DNA from: Cyanobacteria bacterium UBA11370
GTDB lineage: Bacteria > Cyanobacteriota > Cyanobacteriia > Cyanobacteriales > Coleofasciculaceae
NCBI GenBank assembly: GCA_003486645.1
Contig: DNGI01000149.1
Coordinates: 1-14,091 of the forward strand
Reading direction: 5' to 3'
Length of the DNA: 14,091 nucleotides
Positions 7,001-13,011 of this stretch are shown here, piece after piece. The notes under the pieces are model-generated. The model made no database searches, had not been told where the DNA came from, and saw only the letters and a list, made by a program, of their open reading frames with translations. The translations under genes and the position numbers were made by a program. The number at the start of each line of letters is the position of its first letter. The first letter of the stretch is position 1.

Positions 7001-7033
7001 AGATCCCCGACTTCTTGAAGAAGTCGGGGATCT
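7001..7033. repeat. 33-bp palindrome with 16-bp arms
   Basis: AGATCCCCGACTTCTT, a central G, then the exact reverse complement. It lies 6 bp beyond the stop of the minus-strand gene at 7040 and could stabilise or terminate that transcript, though no T-run follows on either strand. I recognise this palindrome type as one often repeated between cyanobacterial genes. Confidence 0.8.
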
Positions 7034-7039
7034 TGGCGC

Positions 7040-7429
7040 TTAGATAGTCAACAGTTGTTGTAACTCAGGAGTAACGATCACAATTGATGCCATGGGTACA
7101 AAACTATCTTGAGCCAGTTTAGCAATATCTTCTGCTAATTCCTGGTTGCTAGGGTCAGATGACCAGCGCTCATCTTCTTCAAAATCATCACTTTCTAGCG
7201 TGATTTGGTAAATTCTTAACGGATACAATAGCATACATTTGTCGTAGTCTTTGGCTCCGTTTTTCCCCAAATAGGTAAGCTGGTTCATAAAGCCTAGTTT
7301 GGACAAATAATCTTCAACTAAGATACACGATTTTCCTGTTGCTGACCTGAGCGCTAAGACAAACTCATTTGGGTTTAAAGATGGAAAAGGTGAGCAAGTC
7401 CAACCAATTTCAGCATCCCAAATCTTCAT
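7040..7429 (-). CDS. Hypothetical protein, second gene of an unknown two-gene operon
   Basis: I do not recognise this 129-residue protein. The start at 7429 (MKIWDAEIGW) is chosen because AAAGGAG lies at proper distance upstream; the frame is open further to 7486, but that extension overlaps the preceding gene and has no ribosome binding site. The protein is acidic and soluble, with a DDFEEDERW segment near residues 80-90 and a hydrophobic VPMASIVIVTP strand near the C-terminus. No signal peptide or membrane segment is seen. The upstream gene (7443-7661) ends 13 bp before this start, so the two are likely cotranscribed. The small size, pairing and TA-rich surroundings allow a toxin-antitoxin or immunity role, but nothing in the sequence proves it. 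Confidence 0.6.
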   Translation of the reverse strand: MKIWDAEIGWTCSPFPSLNPNEFVLALRSATGKSCILVEDYLSKLGFMNQLTYLGKNGAKDYDKCMLLYPLRIYQITLESDDFEEDERWSSDPSNQELAEDIAKLAQDSFVPMASIVIVTPELQQLLTI

Positions 7430-7442
7430 TTTTGTTTCTCCT

Positions 7443-7661
7443 TTATTCAAAATAGCAATCATGATAGCCGTCCAAGCGACGTTCAACGCCAGTCAACTTA
7501 TAGTTATTTGCTTTTGCTATTTTTTGGCATTCTTGTTCTGCCTTTTTGGGGTCAAATCGGTTGACCATTTCAGAATGTGGATGGTTCATCCGTTCCATCT
7601 CTTCTTCCGGGTCTTCCAAATATGGGCTGTCATTGATCGGTATTAACTTTTTGAATCCCAT
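7443..7661 (-). CDS. Small acidic hypothetical protein, first gene of the pair
   Basis: This 72-residue protein is not one I recognise. It is rich in charged residues, with an acidic stretch EDPEEEMERM (16-25), an unusual NHPHSEM segment (26-32), a helical FDPKKAEQECQKIAKANNY segment and a C-terminal RRLDGYHDCYFE. No membrane segment is visible. It precedes the gene at 7040-7429 by 13 bp. The ATG at 7661 has only a weak ribosome binding site. The plus-strand frames over the same DNA are shadows. Confidence 0.5.
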   Translation of the reverse strand: MGFKKLIPINDSPYLEDPEEEMERMNHPHSEMVNRFDPKKAEQECQKIAKANNYKLTGVERRLDGYHDCYFE

Positions 7662-7708
7662 AATACATAACCAGATTCAAGATTGTTCAGTTAGTGTCTT
7701 AATAATAG

Positions 7709-7739
7709 AGGAAAATACCTCAACTTCATTACCTGTGTT
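7709..7739. repeat. 31-bp direct repeat, left copy
   Basis: These 31 bases are identical to 8604-8634. In the plus frame both copies encode ENTSTSLPV, a conserved stretch of the decayed PIN-like gene to the right, so this copy is a detached fragment of that gene. It lies 8 bp beyond the end of the DUF3368 toxin gene. The pair of repeats brackets the UPF0175-DUF3368 module. Confidence 0.9.
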
Positions 7740-7746
7740 CAATTTA

Positions 7747-8229
7747 TTATTGCCTTAGAACTTGAGTCAATAACTCTGGTGCAATCCGAAATCCAGCTTT
7801 GTTTATTAGTTCGTCAAGAACAGGCTGTAATGATTCAAGTTCACCTACCTGTTTAGCACGTAGCAAAACTCCCAAAATTCCCGTTACTTTCAATCCTAGA
7901 GATTTGGCAACTTTTCTACCTTCACGTTCATCCAGAAGTGTCCAATCTGCCTTAAGTTCAATGGCAAGGGCGATCGCTTCAGCCTCTCCTCGATCCAAAG
8001 TTTGCTTCAAGAGTTGGGCAAGCGGTTCGTTGCCCAACTCTTGAGTTTTCACCCATCCCAATGAAATTGCTTGACGAATTGCTTGAGAACCGGGTCGCTC
8101 TTCATTAACCTTCAATTCATCTAATACTGCATGAGGAATCAGAATTTCGCCAAATTGCCAACGTAAAAGTTCAAGCTGATCTACAATCGCCAAGTTGAGA
8201 ATCGGCGAGGTGTTACTCACTACGGGCAT
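7747..8229 (-). CDS. DUF3368-family PIN-domain toxin
   Basis: The 160-residue protein is a PIN-domain nuclease of the DUF3368 family, the toxin half of UPF0175-DUF3368 modules, expected to cleave RNA. Family marks are the N-terminal VSNTSPILNL (Asn6 where classical VapC has Asp, a change I believe is frequent in this family), VLDE with Glu38, LDRGEAEAIALA with Asp79 and Glu82, and TLLDEREGRKVA with Asp100. The C-terminus AGFRIAPELL is also typical. Its start overlaps the antitoxin stop by 17 bp, so the pair is translationally coupled on the minus strand. Length is normal and no damage is seen. Confidence 0.9.
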   Translation of the reverse strand: MPVVSNTSPILNLAIVDQLELLRWQFGEILIPHAVLDELKVNEERPGSQAIRQAISLGWVKTQELGNEPLAQLLKQTLDRGEAEAIALAIELKADWTLLDEREGRKVAKSLGLKVTGILGVLLRAKQVGELESLQPVLDELINKAGFRIAPELLTQVLRQ

Positions 8230-8467
8230 AGTTCAAGTCATCATCTAATTCTTCAAAACTATAATGTCGCTCTACTCTGCGACGAGAGAGCAACTGCCCA
8301 AACTCGTATTTATCCATCTCAGCCAGTTCTCGCGCTTTCCCAAAGGAAAGGATGTCTTGTGCATAGAGAGCAATGGCGAGTTCCCTACGCAATTCCTGTT
8401 CAATACGCTGCTCAGGTAGGCGAAGAGCTTGCACAATAGAGTCAGAAATCGAGATCTGTAATCCCAT
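8213..8467 (-). CDS. UPF0175-family antitoxin
   Basis: The 84-residue protein matches UPF0175. After a short beta-type N-terminus, the helical core ELRRELAIALYAQDILSFG (24-42) leads into KARELAEMDKYEFGQLLSRR, a small HTH-like fold, and an acidic tail EELDDDLNYA. In this family the N-terminal part binds DNA or dimerises and the tail wraps the cognate PIN toxin. It is encoded first and overlaps the DUF3368 toxin by 17 bp, as is usual for such pairs. A perfect 10-bp palindrome at 8501-8510, 34-43 bp upstream of the start, may be its operator. Confidence 0.88.
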   Translation of the reverse strand: MGLQISISDSIVQALRLPEQRIEQELRRELAIALYAQDILSFGKARELAEMDKYEFGQLLSRRRVERHYSFEELDDDLNYARSE

Positions 8468-8500
8468 CTTTAGTTAAGTACATAACGGTTTAGCTGTTGC

Positions 8501-8510
8501 TATCATGATA
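8501..8510. promoter_or_regulatory. Palindromic candidate operator of the UPF0175-DUF3368 module
   Basis: TATCATGATA is a perfect 10-bp palindrome 34-43 bp upstream of the antitoxin start, where an autoregulatory TA operator would be expected; TATCAT may also overlap a -10 element reading leftward. The palindrome is seen directly; its role is inferred from position. Confidence 0.35.
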
Positions 8511-8603
8511 CATTCACTAATCTAGCGCGGTCTAACCCGATGATTTTGTTAACTGCTAATCGCCGCATGAAAGGAATTGACTCGCTAGAACAAACCATTC
8601 GTA

Positions 8604-8634
8604 AGGAAAATACCTCAACTTCATTACCTGTGTT
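8604..8634. repeat. 31-bp direct repeat, right copy
   Basis: Exact copy of 7709-7739, in the same orientation and 895 bp away, lying inside the decayed PIN-like gene. Recombination between the two copies would remove the UPF0175-DUF3368 pair. Confidence 0.9.
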
Positions 8635-8788
8635 GACAATTGGTACTTTAGATCGGTTCAGCGATCGCGAGTATCGAGAACAATGTGCTGTTCGTTTGGT
8701 CGATATTCTGCTCGATCTTGAAAATTATAGAGGTGTTGGTTGAATCTTTATTCCTTAGCTTTGGCTCTTGCGATCGCGTTAGGATTAT

Positions 8789-8884
8789 TCAAACTTGACC
8801 TGGTAAATCCAATGCAATCAACAAAGCTTGATTCAATAAAAGTATTACTTCCTCACTAAGCATTCCTCGCAAACACCCTTTCAT
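8789..8884 (-). pseudogene. Remnant of a MazF-type toxin C-terminus behind the RHH antitoxin
   Basis: A 31-codon frame starts at an ATG that overlaps the antitoxin stop (ATGA), the normal coupling of TA toxins. It reads MKGCLRGMLSEEVILLLNQA and then LLIALDLPGQV before a stop. From RGMLSEE on this resembles the C-terminal helix of MazF/PemK toxins (pattern GxLs-eev-xx-axxxaLxL), while the beta-barrel core of about 80 residues is missing. The simplest reading is an internal deletion that joined the toxin start to its tail. The family match is short and from memory, so confidence is moderate. Confidence 0.5.
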
Positions 8885-9156
8885 GCAGGGAATTCTCCTA
8901 ATTGCAAAGCTTCCCAACTCGCTACGGCAAACTCAGCCTCCATATGTAGTACTTGAGCTTGATACTCTGAGTCTTGTGCCATTTCAGCCAGTGCGGCATC
9001 AATTTCTGCTCGTTTGAGTGCTTCAAGCTCATGTAGAAGTGCCTGCGCTACAAACTCATTGCGACTCTTGGCTTTTCCTTTGCTAACTGCCTTGTCAGTC
9101 GCAGCTAACAGTTCCGCAGGTAGAGTGATTGTCGTGCGGACAGTCTGATTTTTCAT
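8881..9156 (-). CDS. Ribbon-helix-helix (CopG/MazE-like) antitoxin
   Basis: The protein starts with the RHH pattern TVRTTITLPAELLAATDKAV, followed by the conserved KAKSRNEFVAQALLHELEALK turn and helix, and an acidic C-terminal arm (EYQAQVLHMEAEFAVASWEA) suited to binding a toxin. It would bind operator DNA as a dimer. I prefer the start MKNQTVRT at 9156 (91 residues) because relatives begin there; an in-frame ATG at 9186 adds MDITLSIKIA. Neither has a good ribosome binding site. Its expected partner, a MazF-like toxin directly downstream, survives only as a short tail (8789-8884), making this an orphan antitoxin. Confidence 0.82.
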   Translation of the reverse strand: MKNQTVRTTITLPAELLAATDKAVSKGKAKSRNEFVAQALLHELEALKRAEIDAALAEMAQDSEYQAQVLHMEAEFAVASWEALQLGEFPA

Positions 9157-9286
9157 AGCTATTTTGATGCTTAAAGTGATGTCCATAATGGCATCAATCT
9201 AAGGATAGCGTAAAAATTCCCATTTACTGAGTTTTTCAGGCTGTTACTCAGCACGTTACAGCAAATTTACATTTCTCTATGAAAAG

Positions 9287-9327
9287 AACTCACTTTTTCT
9301 CACTGACAGTGCCTGTGGAGGTGAGTT
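9287..9327. promoter_or_regulatory. Nested inverted repeats upstream of the amidase gene
   Basis: AACTCAC (9287-9293) pairs with GTGAGTT (9321-9327), enclosing an 11-base palindrome CACTGACAGTG (9301-9311). It lies 60-100 bp before the amidase ATG, in the gap shared with the divergent RHH antitoxin gene, so it could be an operator for either. A TATATAT stretch at about 9332 could serve as a -10 element. All roles are inference. Confidence 0.35.
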
Positions 9328-9386
9328 ATTTGTATATATCTAGGAAGGTAATTTCTTTCTGTAAATAGAAAAAAAGGAGACAGAAA

Positions 9387-10151
9387 ATGAAATTTGGCAT
9401 CGACATGGGACACAATTGTCCACCGGATACAGGGGCAGTAGGAGTTAACAATAAGAAAGAAGATGATTTAACTAAGGCAGTTGGCACTTTTTTAACCCAA
9501 AAGTTAGTAGCCGCAGGTCATAGTGTTATTAATTGCACTCCTACAACGGCTAGATCTGTCGGTGAATCTCTGAGAAAGAGAGTCGATAAGGCAAATGCTA
9601 ACCAAGTTGATATTTTTGTATCAATTCACTTTAATGCAAATTCACCCACAGATAAGCCTATGGGATCAGAAATATATGCTATTAGTAATGCCTCTAAAGC
9701 AATAGCTAAATCTGTCCTTGCAGAAATTGTTAAGCTTGGTTTTAAAGACAAAAAAGTTAAAACAACCCCATTTTTTGTCATCAAAAATACCTCAATGCCT
9801 GCTATTTTAGTCGAATGCTGTTTCTGTGATTCAAAAGCAGACATGGATCTATTCAATGCTGAGAAAATGGCTGAAGCCATCAAATTTGGATTAGTTGGTG
9901 ACTCAGATGAAACATCGATTACTCAACCTGGCATTTTAAAAATCAAAGAAAAAACTGTTCTCAAACCTTCTACTCAGCAATCAAGCGACTTACCTCAAGA
10001 ATCTCTTGTTGCTATTGCTCCTGGAGATTATCCAGTTTTAGACTTTCGCTATGAAGAAAGACATTATTGGGTTAAATTTCCCAATAAGAATTTGGGGGGT
10101 CGAGATGAACATTTTGTTTTTGATCAATACGGTAAAGTTGTAGAAAAATAA
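9387..10151 (+). CDS. N-acetylmuramoyl-L-alanine amidase (Amidase_3 family), no signal peptide
   Basis: The 254-residue protein has an N-terminal Amidase_3 zinc domain (about 1-175) that cleaves the amide bond between MurNAc and L-Ala in peptidoglycan. Expected metal and catalytic residues are present: His9 in DMGHN, Glu25 in KKEDD, His81 in SIHFNA, and catalytic Glu143 in LVECCF. A linker (about 176-210, rich in T, Q and S) leads to a C-terminal 40-residue module (YPVLDF...DQYGKVVEK) that I do not recognise; it may bind the wall. The protein starts directly in the catalytic domain with no signal peptide, as in phage endolysins and unlike exported cyanobacterial AmiC. AAGGAG precedes the ATG. 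It heads the plus-strand cassette ending with the two-TM protein. Confidence 0.88.
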   Translation: MKFGIDMGHNCPPDTGAVGVNNKKEDDLTKAVGTFLTQKLVAAGHSVINCTPTTARSVGESLRKRVDKANANQVDIFVSIHFNANSPTDKPMGSEIYAISNASKAIAKSVLAEIVKLGFKDKKVKTTPFFVIKNTSMPAILVECCFCDSKADMDLFNAEKMAEAIKFGLVGDSDETSITQPGILKIKEKTVLKPSTQQSSDLPQESLVAIAPGDYPVLDFRYEERHYWVKFPNKNLGGRDEHFVFDQYGKVVEK

Positions 10152-10200
10152 TTAAGCTTAGGGTGAGATATATCCATCCTACTAGACCGTCCAGATCAAT

Positions 10201-10242
10201 TTGAGGCATTAAACTTAAGTTGTGTTAGGCTTGATGCCTCAA
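10201..10242. repeat. 9-bp inverted repeat between the two wall hydrolases
   Basis: TTGAGGCAT (10201-10209) and ATGCCTCAA (10234-10242) are separated by 24 bases, in the 148-bp gap after the amidase gene. No T-run follows. The right part, through CTCAACTCAACCTAC, resembles a degenerate form of the CCTCAACCCAACCTAC repeats seen between cyanobacterial genes. Confidence 0.45.
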
Positions 10243-10299
10243 CTCAACCTACAAATATTACACAATTCCTCAGTTCATAATTTTTCCTAGGAGAAAGAA

Positions 10300-11829
10300 A
10301 TGGTATTGCTAGATGAATTAGTGGACAAGTATGCGGCAAAAGATTTAGGTTCACTTTTTAATGAAGTGGGAATTAAATCAGATAAAATTCCCCCAGGAAA
10401 CCGACAGCACTTAAAGGAAGTTACGCTAGGTCAATGGTTACTGGAGTCAGGGAGAGCAACAAGTGAACTATCTGTAAAACATCTTAACTTTGCCGGATTG
10501 AAATGGCGAGAGCCTGAGATGAATGGTTTCGCTACTGCGATTAACATTAAAGTTCCTTCTGAACCTCAAGCTGTTGATTTTTGTAAGTTTGCCAGTGTCG
10601 ATGATTTTATTAAAGGTTACTGGCGGTTTCTAACTCGTTCTCCCTACCAAGGCTTAGAAGAACACACAGATACTCCAGAAATCTTCGTGAAGTTCCTTAA
10701 AAGTCAGGGTTATGCAGGAGATCCAAACTATGTGAGCAAAGTCATGGGTTTACTCTCAGAAGCACAGCAGCTACTAGCAAGTGCTAGGGGAGTAGCGATC
10801 CCTTTATTCTCTCCAAAGCTCCAAGTTACCCGCGCTCCCAACGAAGTAGAAACAGGACAGAATTTTAGAGTTGAAGGGGTTGCATCTCCAGAGGATAAGG
10901 GTAGAATTTTATCGATAAAGATAGATAATCGATTTCCTGCTGATGGTGTTCCGATCAGTGAAGACGGCAAATGGCTATTTGATTTTGTGTTTCACACAGC
11001 AGGCGATCGCACCATGCAAATTTCTGTAGGTAGCCAAACTGTAGAAATTAAGATTAAAGCTGTTGAGGAGACACCAACACCTTTAGGGTCGATTGTCATT
11101 AATCTGACTAAACCTGTCGGATTTGGCGTAGTCAATAATAACCTGGGACAAGTCAAAGCTGTCAAAGAAAGATTGCGTAATTTAGGTTATGACTGGGTGG
11201 GTAATCCTAATACTGTAACTATAGACACAGGTACAGTTAAAGCAATTAAGCTATTCCAGTCTATTATTGCTGGTCGCAGCACTCTTGCAGGTGATGGACG
11301 AATTGATGTTGGAGGAGTCACTCATCGCTGGTTACAAGCAGCTAATGCACCGCGTTGGCTAACAATGCCACCTAGCGATTCTACAATTGGTTTTGTTAAT
11401 TATGAACTTGAACAAACCAACGATAATCATGATTTTGGTACACATTGGTTAGCTGATACTATCCTAGCTATTGCTAGGGATTATCAAGCCAGTTATCGAA
11501 ATGCTAATTCCGGTGCTGCTCCGTTTGCTATTAATGATGTCAGCAGACCTCATGGTGGTGATACTCCTGATCATGCAGGACATGAAACGGGTTTGATGTG
11601 TGATGTGCTTTTGCCGAGAAATGATGGTCAGTCTGGTGGTATTAATTACTGGGATTCACCTTACGATCAGAAGGCTACACGCGCCCTGCTCAAATCTATC
11701 CGCAAGCAAAAGCTAGTCCGAGCAGTTTTCTTCAACGATCCGAAGTTAATGGGAGAGGGGCTATGTGTTCATGCGGCTGGTCATCAACATCACATTCACT
11801 TTGAAATTAACCCGCCTGTGAGAGCATAA
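10300..11829 (+). CDS. Multidomain peptidoglycan hydrolase: glucosaminidase, Ig-like, PG-binding, LAS metallopeptidase
   Basis: The 509-residue protein joins four modules. Residues about 35-160 resemble a GH73-type glucosaminidase: LGQWLLESG with catalytic Glu49, NFAGLKW, then a DFIKGYWRFL helix. Residues about 172-255 look like an Ig-like beta domain (TRAPNEVETGQNFRVEG to VEIKIKAVE). Residues about 275-345 resemble a peptidoglycan-binding helical repeat (VKERLRNLGYDW, AIKLFQ). Residues about 350-509 form an LAS metallopeptidase like MepA/M74 or M15: His428 and Asp435 in HETGLMCD and His498-x-His500 in HHIHFEI, with the spacing expected of zinc ligands. It could thus cut both glycan strands and peptide stems. 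There is no signal peptide. A ribosome binding site AGGAGA precedes the ATG. It follows the amidase by 148 bp. Confidence 0.82.
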   Translation: MVLLDELVDKYAAKDLGSLFNEVGIKSDKIPPGNRQHLKEVTLGQWLLESGRATSELSVKHLNFAGLKWREPEMNGFATAINIKVPSEPQAVDFCKFASVDDFIKGYWRFLTRSPYQGLEEHTDTPEIFVKFLKSQGYAGDPNYVSKVMGLLSEAQQLLASARGVAIPLFSPKLQVTRAPNEVETGQNFRVEGVASPEDKGRILSIKIDNRFPADGVPISEDGKWLFDFVFHTAGDRTMQISVGSQTVEIKIKAVEETPTPLGSIVINLTKPVGFGVVNNNLGQVKAVKERLRNLGYDWVGNPNTVTIDTGTVKAIKLFQSIIAGRSTLAGDGRIDVGGVTHRWLQAANAPRWLTMPPSDSTIGFVNYELEQTNDNHDFGTHWLADTILAIARDYQASYRNANSGAAPFAINDVSRPHGGDTPDHAGHETGLMCDVLLPRNDGQSGGINYWDSPYDQKATRALLKSIRKQKLVRAVFFNDPKLMGEGLCVHAAGHQHHIHFEINPPVRA

Positions 11830-12007
11830 TTTAGAGTTCATTGTCGCAATCAATAGAAGAGTGCGCTCGCTCATGATTTCTCAAGAGTGAATCTCTAGGG
11901 TGACTGTTTATTGCAGCAATGTGCATCTACTCCAATTGAAAGGCTTGAATTATTTAATTAGTTTATGGTTTTCCATTAAAGTACCAGAGAAAATAGGAGA
12001 TAGTTTG

Positions 12008-12421
12008 ATGCAAGTTAACTCTTTATCTGAAGAACAAAGGAAAGATTTGGAGTCTCAACTCAAGGAATTTACACAAGAGATGACTAGGCTGAAAAGAATT
12101 AACCGAAGCTGGGATGCAGGTTTGACGATTACGACCATTATTCTAACTTTAGCAATTACTACATTGACTACCCTAGAGCCCATAGACGAGCAAGCGAAAA
12201 AGATAACTACTGGTATTTTAGGTGGAGTGATTGTGGCTATTCAATCAATTGGCAATGCATTTCCAGTAAAACAAAGAGCAGGAAGCTATCGTCTTCTTCA
12301 AGCTCAAGCTAAAAATTTATTAAGCGATGTCAAATACTTAGAAAATACCGATGAACTGAAGAACATTGAAAGCCAATTCTATGAATTGAACAAGGAAGCA
12401 GCAAAAATTGAAGTTCAATAA
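12008..12421 (+). CDS. Two-TM membrane protein, SLATT/holin-like
   Basis: The start at 12008 (MQVNSLSEEQ) is preceded by TAGGAGA at good spacing; the frame extends back to a GTG at 11900 but without such a site. The 137-residue product has a charged helical N-terminus (about 8-35), a first membrane helix (about 37-56, GLTITTIILTLAITTL), a short loop, a second helix (about 66-84, ITTGILGGVIVAIQSIG) and a long charged C-terminal helix including RAGSYRLLQAQAKNLL. Two helices plus a cytoplasmic coiled tail with a conserved-looking Tyr-Arg turn resemble SLATT proteins, proposed pore-forming effectors in conflict systems. A holin role beside the wall hydrolases is inferred from context only. Confidence 0.68.
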   Translation: MQVNSLSEEQRKDLESQLKEFTQEMTRLKRINRSWDAGLTITTIILTLAITTLTTLEPIDEQAKKITTGILGGVIVAIQSIGNAFPVKQRAGSYRLLQAQAKNLLSDVKYLENTDELKNIESQFYELNKEAAKIEVQ

Positions 12422-12594
12422 TTATTTATTATTCATTGTTTGGATATCAAGGTGGAAGAATTCCGGTAGTAAAGAATACCAGGCAGTTAGCAAATGAGCG
12501 AAACATTTTACTGGTGACGCGATCGCACATCACGGGAGGCGATCGCACTTCCATAACAGGTATTAAGATCAGTGATATGTGTTCCGTTGGGTCT

Positions 12595-13011
12595 ATGCCA
12601 GCAAAAGATCTCTTTCATCAGGAAGTCAGACACGCCTTGGAAAAGGAAGGCTGGATTGTCACCCATGACCCACTTCACATCGAACTGCCAGACATTGAGG
12701 TCTACATCGACTTAGGAGCAGACAGGCTTTTAGCTGCCGAACGAGAGAGCCAAAAGATAGCCGTTGAAATCAAAACCTTTTTGGGAACTTCCACTCTGTT
12801 TGAATTTCATATTGCTGTTGGTCAGTTTGTCAACTATCGTTTCCTCCTCAACAAAATTGAACCTAACCGTAAACTCTATCTGGCCGTTCCAGTTGAAACT
12901 TACGAAACATTCTTTAGGCGTGAAACAGTTCAAGAAATGGTTCAAGCTCACTGTCTCAAACTTGCGATCTATAATCCAGATATGGAGGTGATTGAGCAAT
13001 GGAGAGAGTAG
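12595..13011 (+). CDS. xisH: XisH-family protein (PD-(D/E)XK-like fold)
   Basis: The 138-residue product from the ATG at 12595 matches XisH, named for its need in fdxN-element excision in Anabaena but widespread in cyanobacteria without that element. MPAKDLFHQEVRHALEKEGW is the family N-terminus. The core has Asp39 in VYIDLGAD and the E-x-K site Glu58-Ile-Lys60 in AVEIKTFLG, followed by FHIAVGQFVNYR; this fits a PD-(D/E)XK nuclease fold. The frame extends back to a TTG at 12436, but those codons are not family-like. It overlaps xisI by 13 bp. No XisF recombinase is present, so its real role here is probably not fdxN excision. Confidence 0.93.
   Translation: MPAKDLFHQEVRHALEKEGWIVTHDPLHIELPDIEVYIDLGADRLLAAERESQKIAVEIKTFLGTSTLFEFHIAVGQFVNYRFLLNKIEPNRKLYLAVPVETYETFFRRETVQEMVQAHCLKLAIYNPDMEVIEQWRE

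Larger units (their letters stand above)
8486..8758 (+). pseudogene. Decayed PIN-like nuclease gene (C-terminal half, in-frame stop)
   Basis: The frame encodes the C-terminal half of a cyanobacterial PIN-like protein: MILLTANRRMKG from the ATG at 8540, DSLEQTIRKENTSTSLPVL, then DREYREQCAVRLVDILLDLE. The N-terminal half is missing; upstream codons in frame (FTNLARSNP) still resemble the helix before the ILLT strand, but an in-frame stop at 8483 closes it. At the other end GVG is followed by TGA (8741-8743) and then IFIP and TAG (8744-8758), which is how I expect relatives to end (GTGRIFIP). One CGA-to-TGA change would explain this. The 31-bp segment 8604-8634 recurs at 7709-7739. The 67-residue open piece (8540-8743) is probably not functional. 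Confidence 0.7.

Noticed and set aside
7461..7758. Plus-strand frames over the two-gene unknown operon
   Set aside because: They overlap minus-strand genes that have a better ribosome binding site; only the last part, 7709-7739, is meaningful, as a gene fragment.
11900..12007. N-terminal extension of the two-TM protein from a GTG
   Set aside because: The ATG at 12008 has TAGGAGA at good spacing; the extension has no ribosome binding site.
12436..12594. N-terminal extension of XisH from a TTG
   Set aside because: Family proteins begin MPAKDLFH, which is the ATG at 12595; the extension has no family resemblance.
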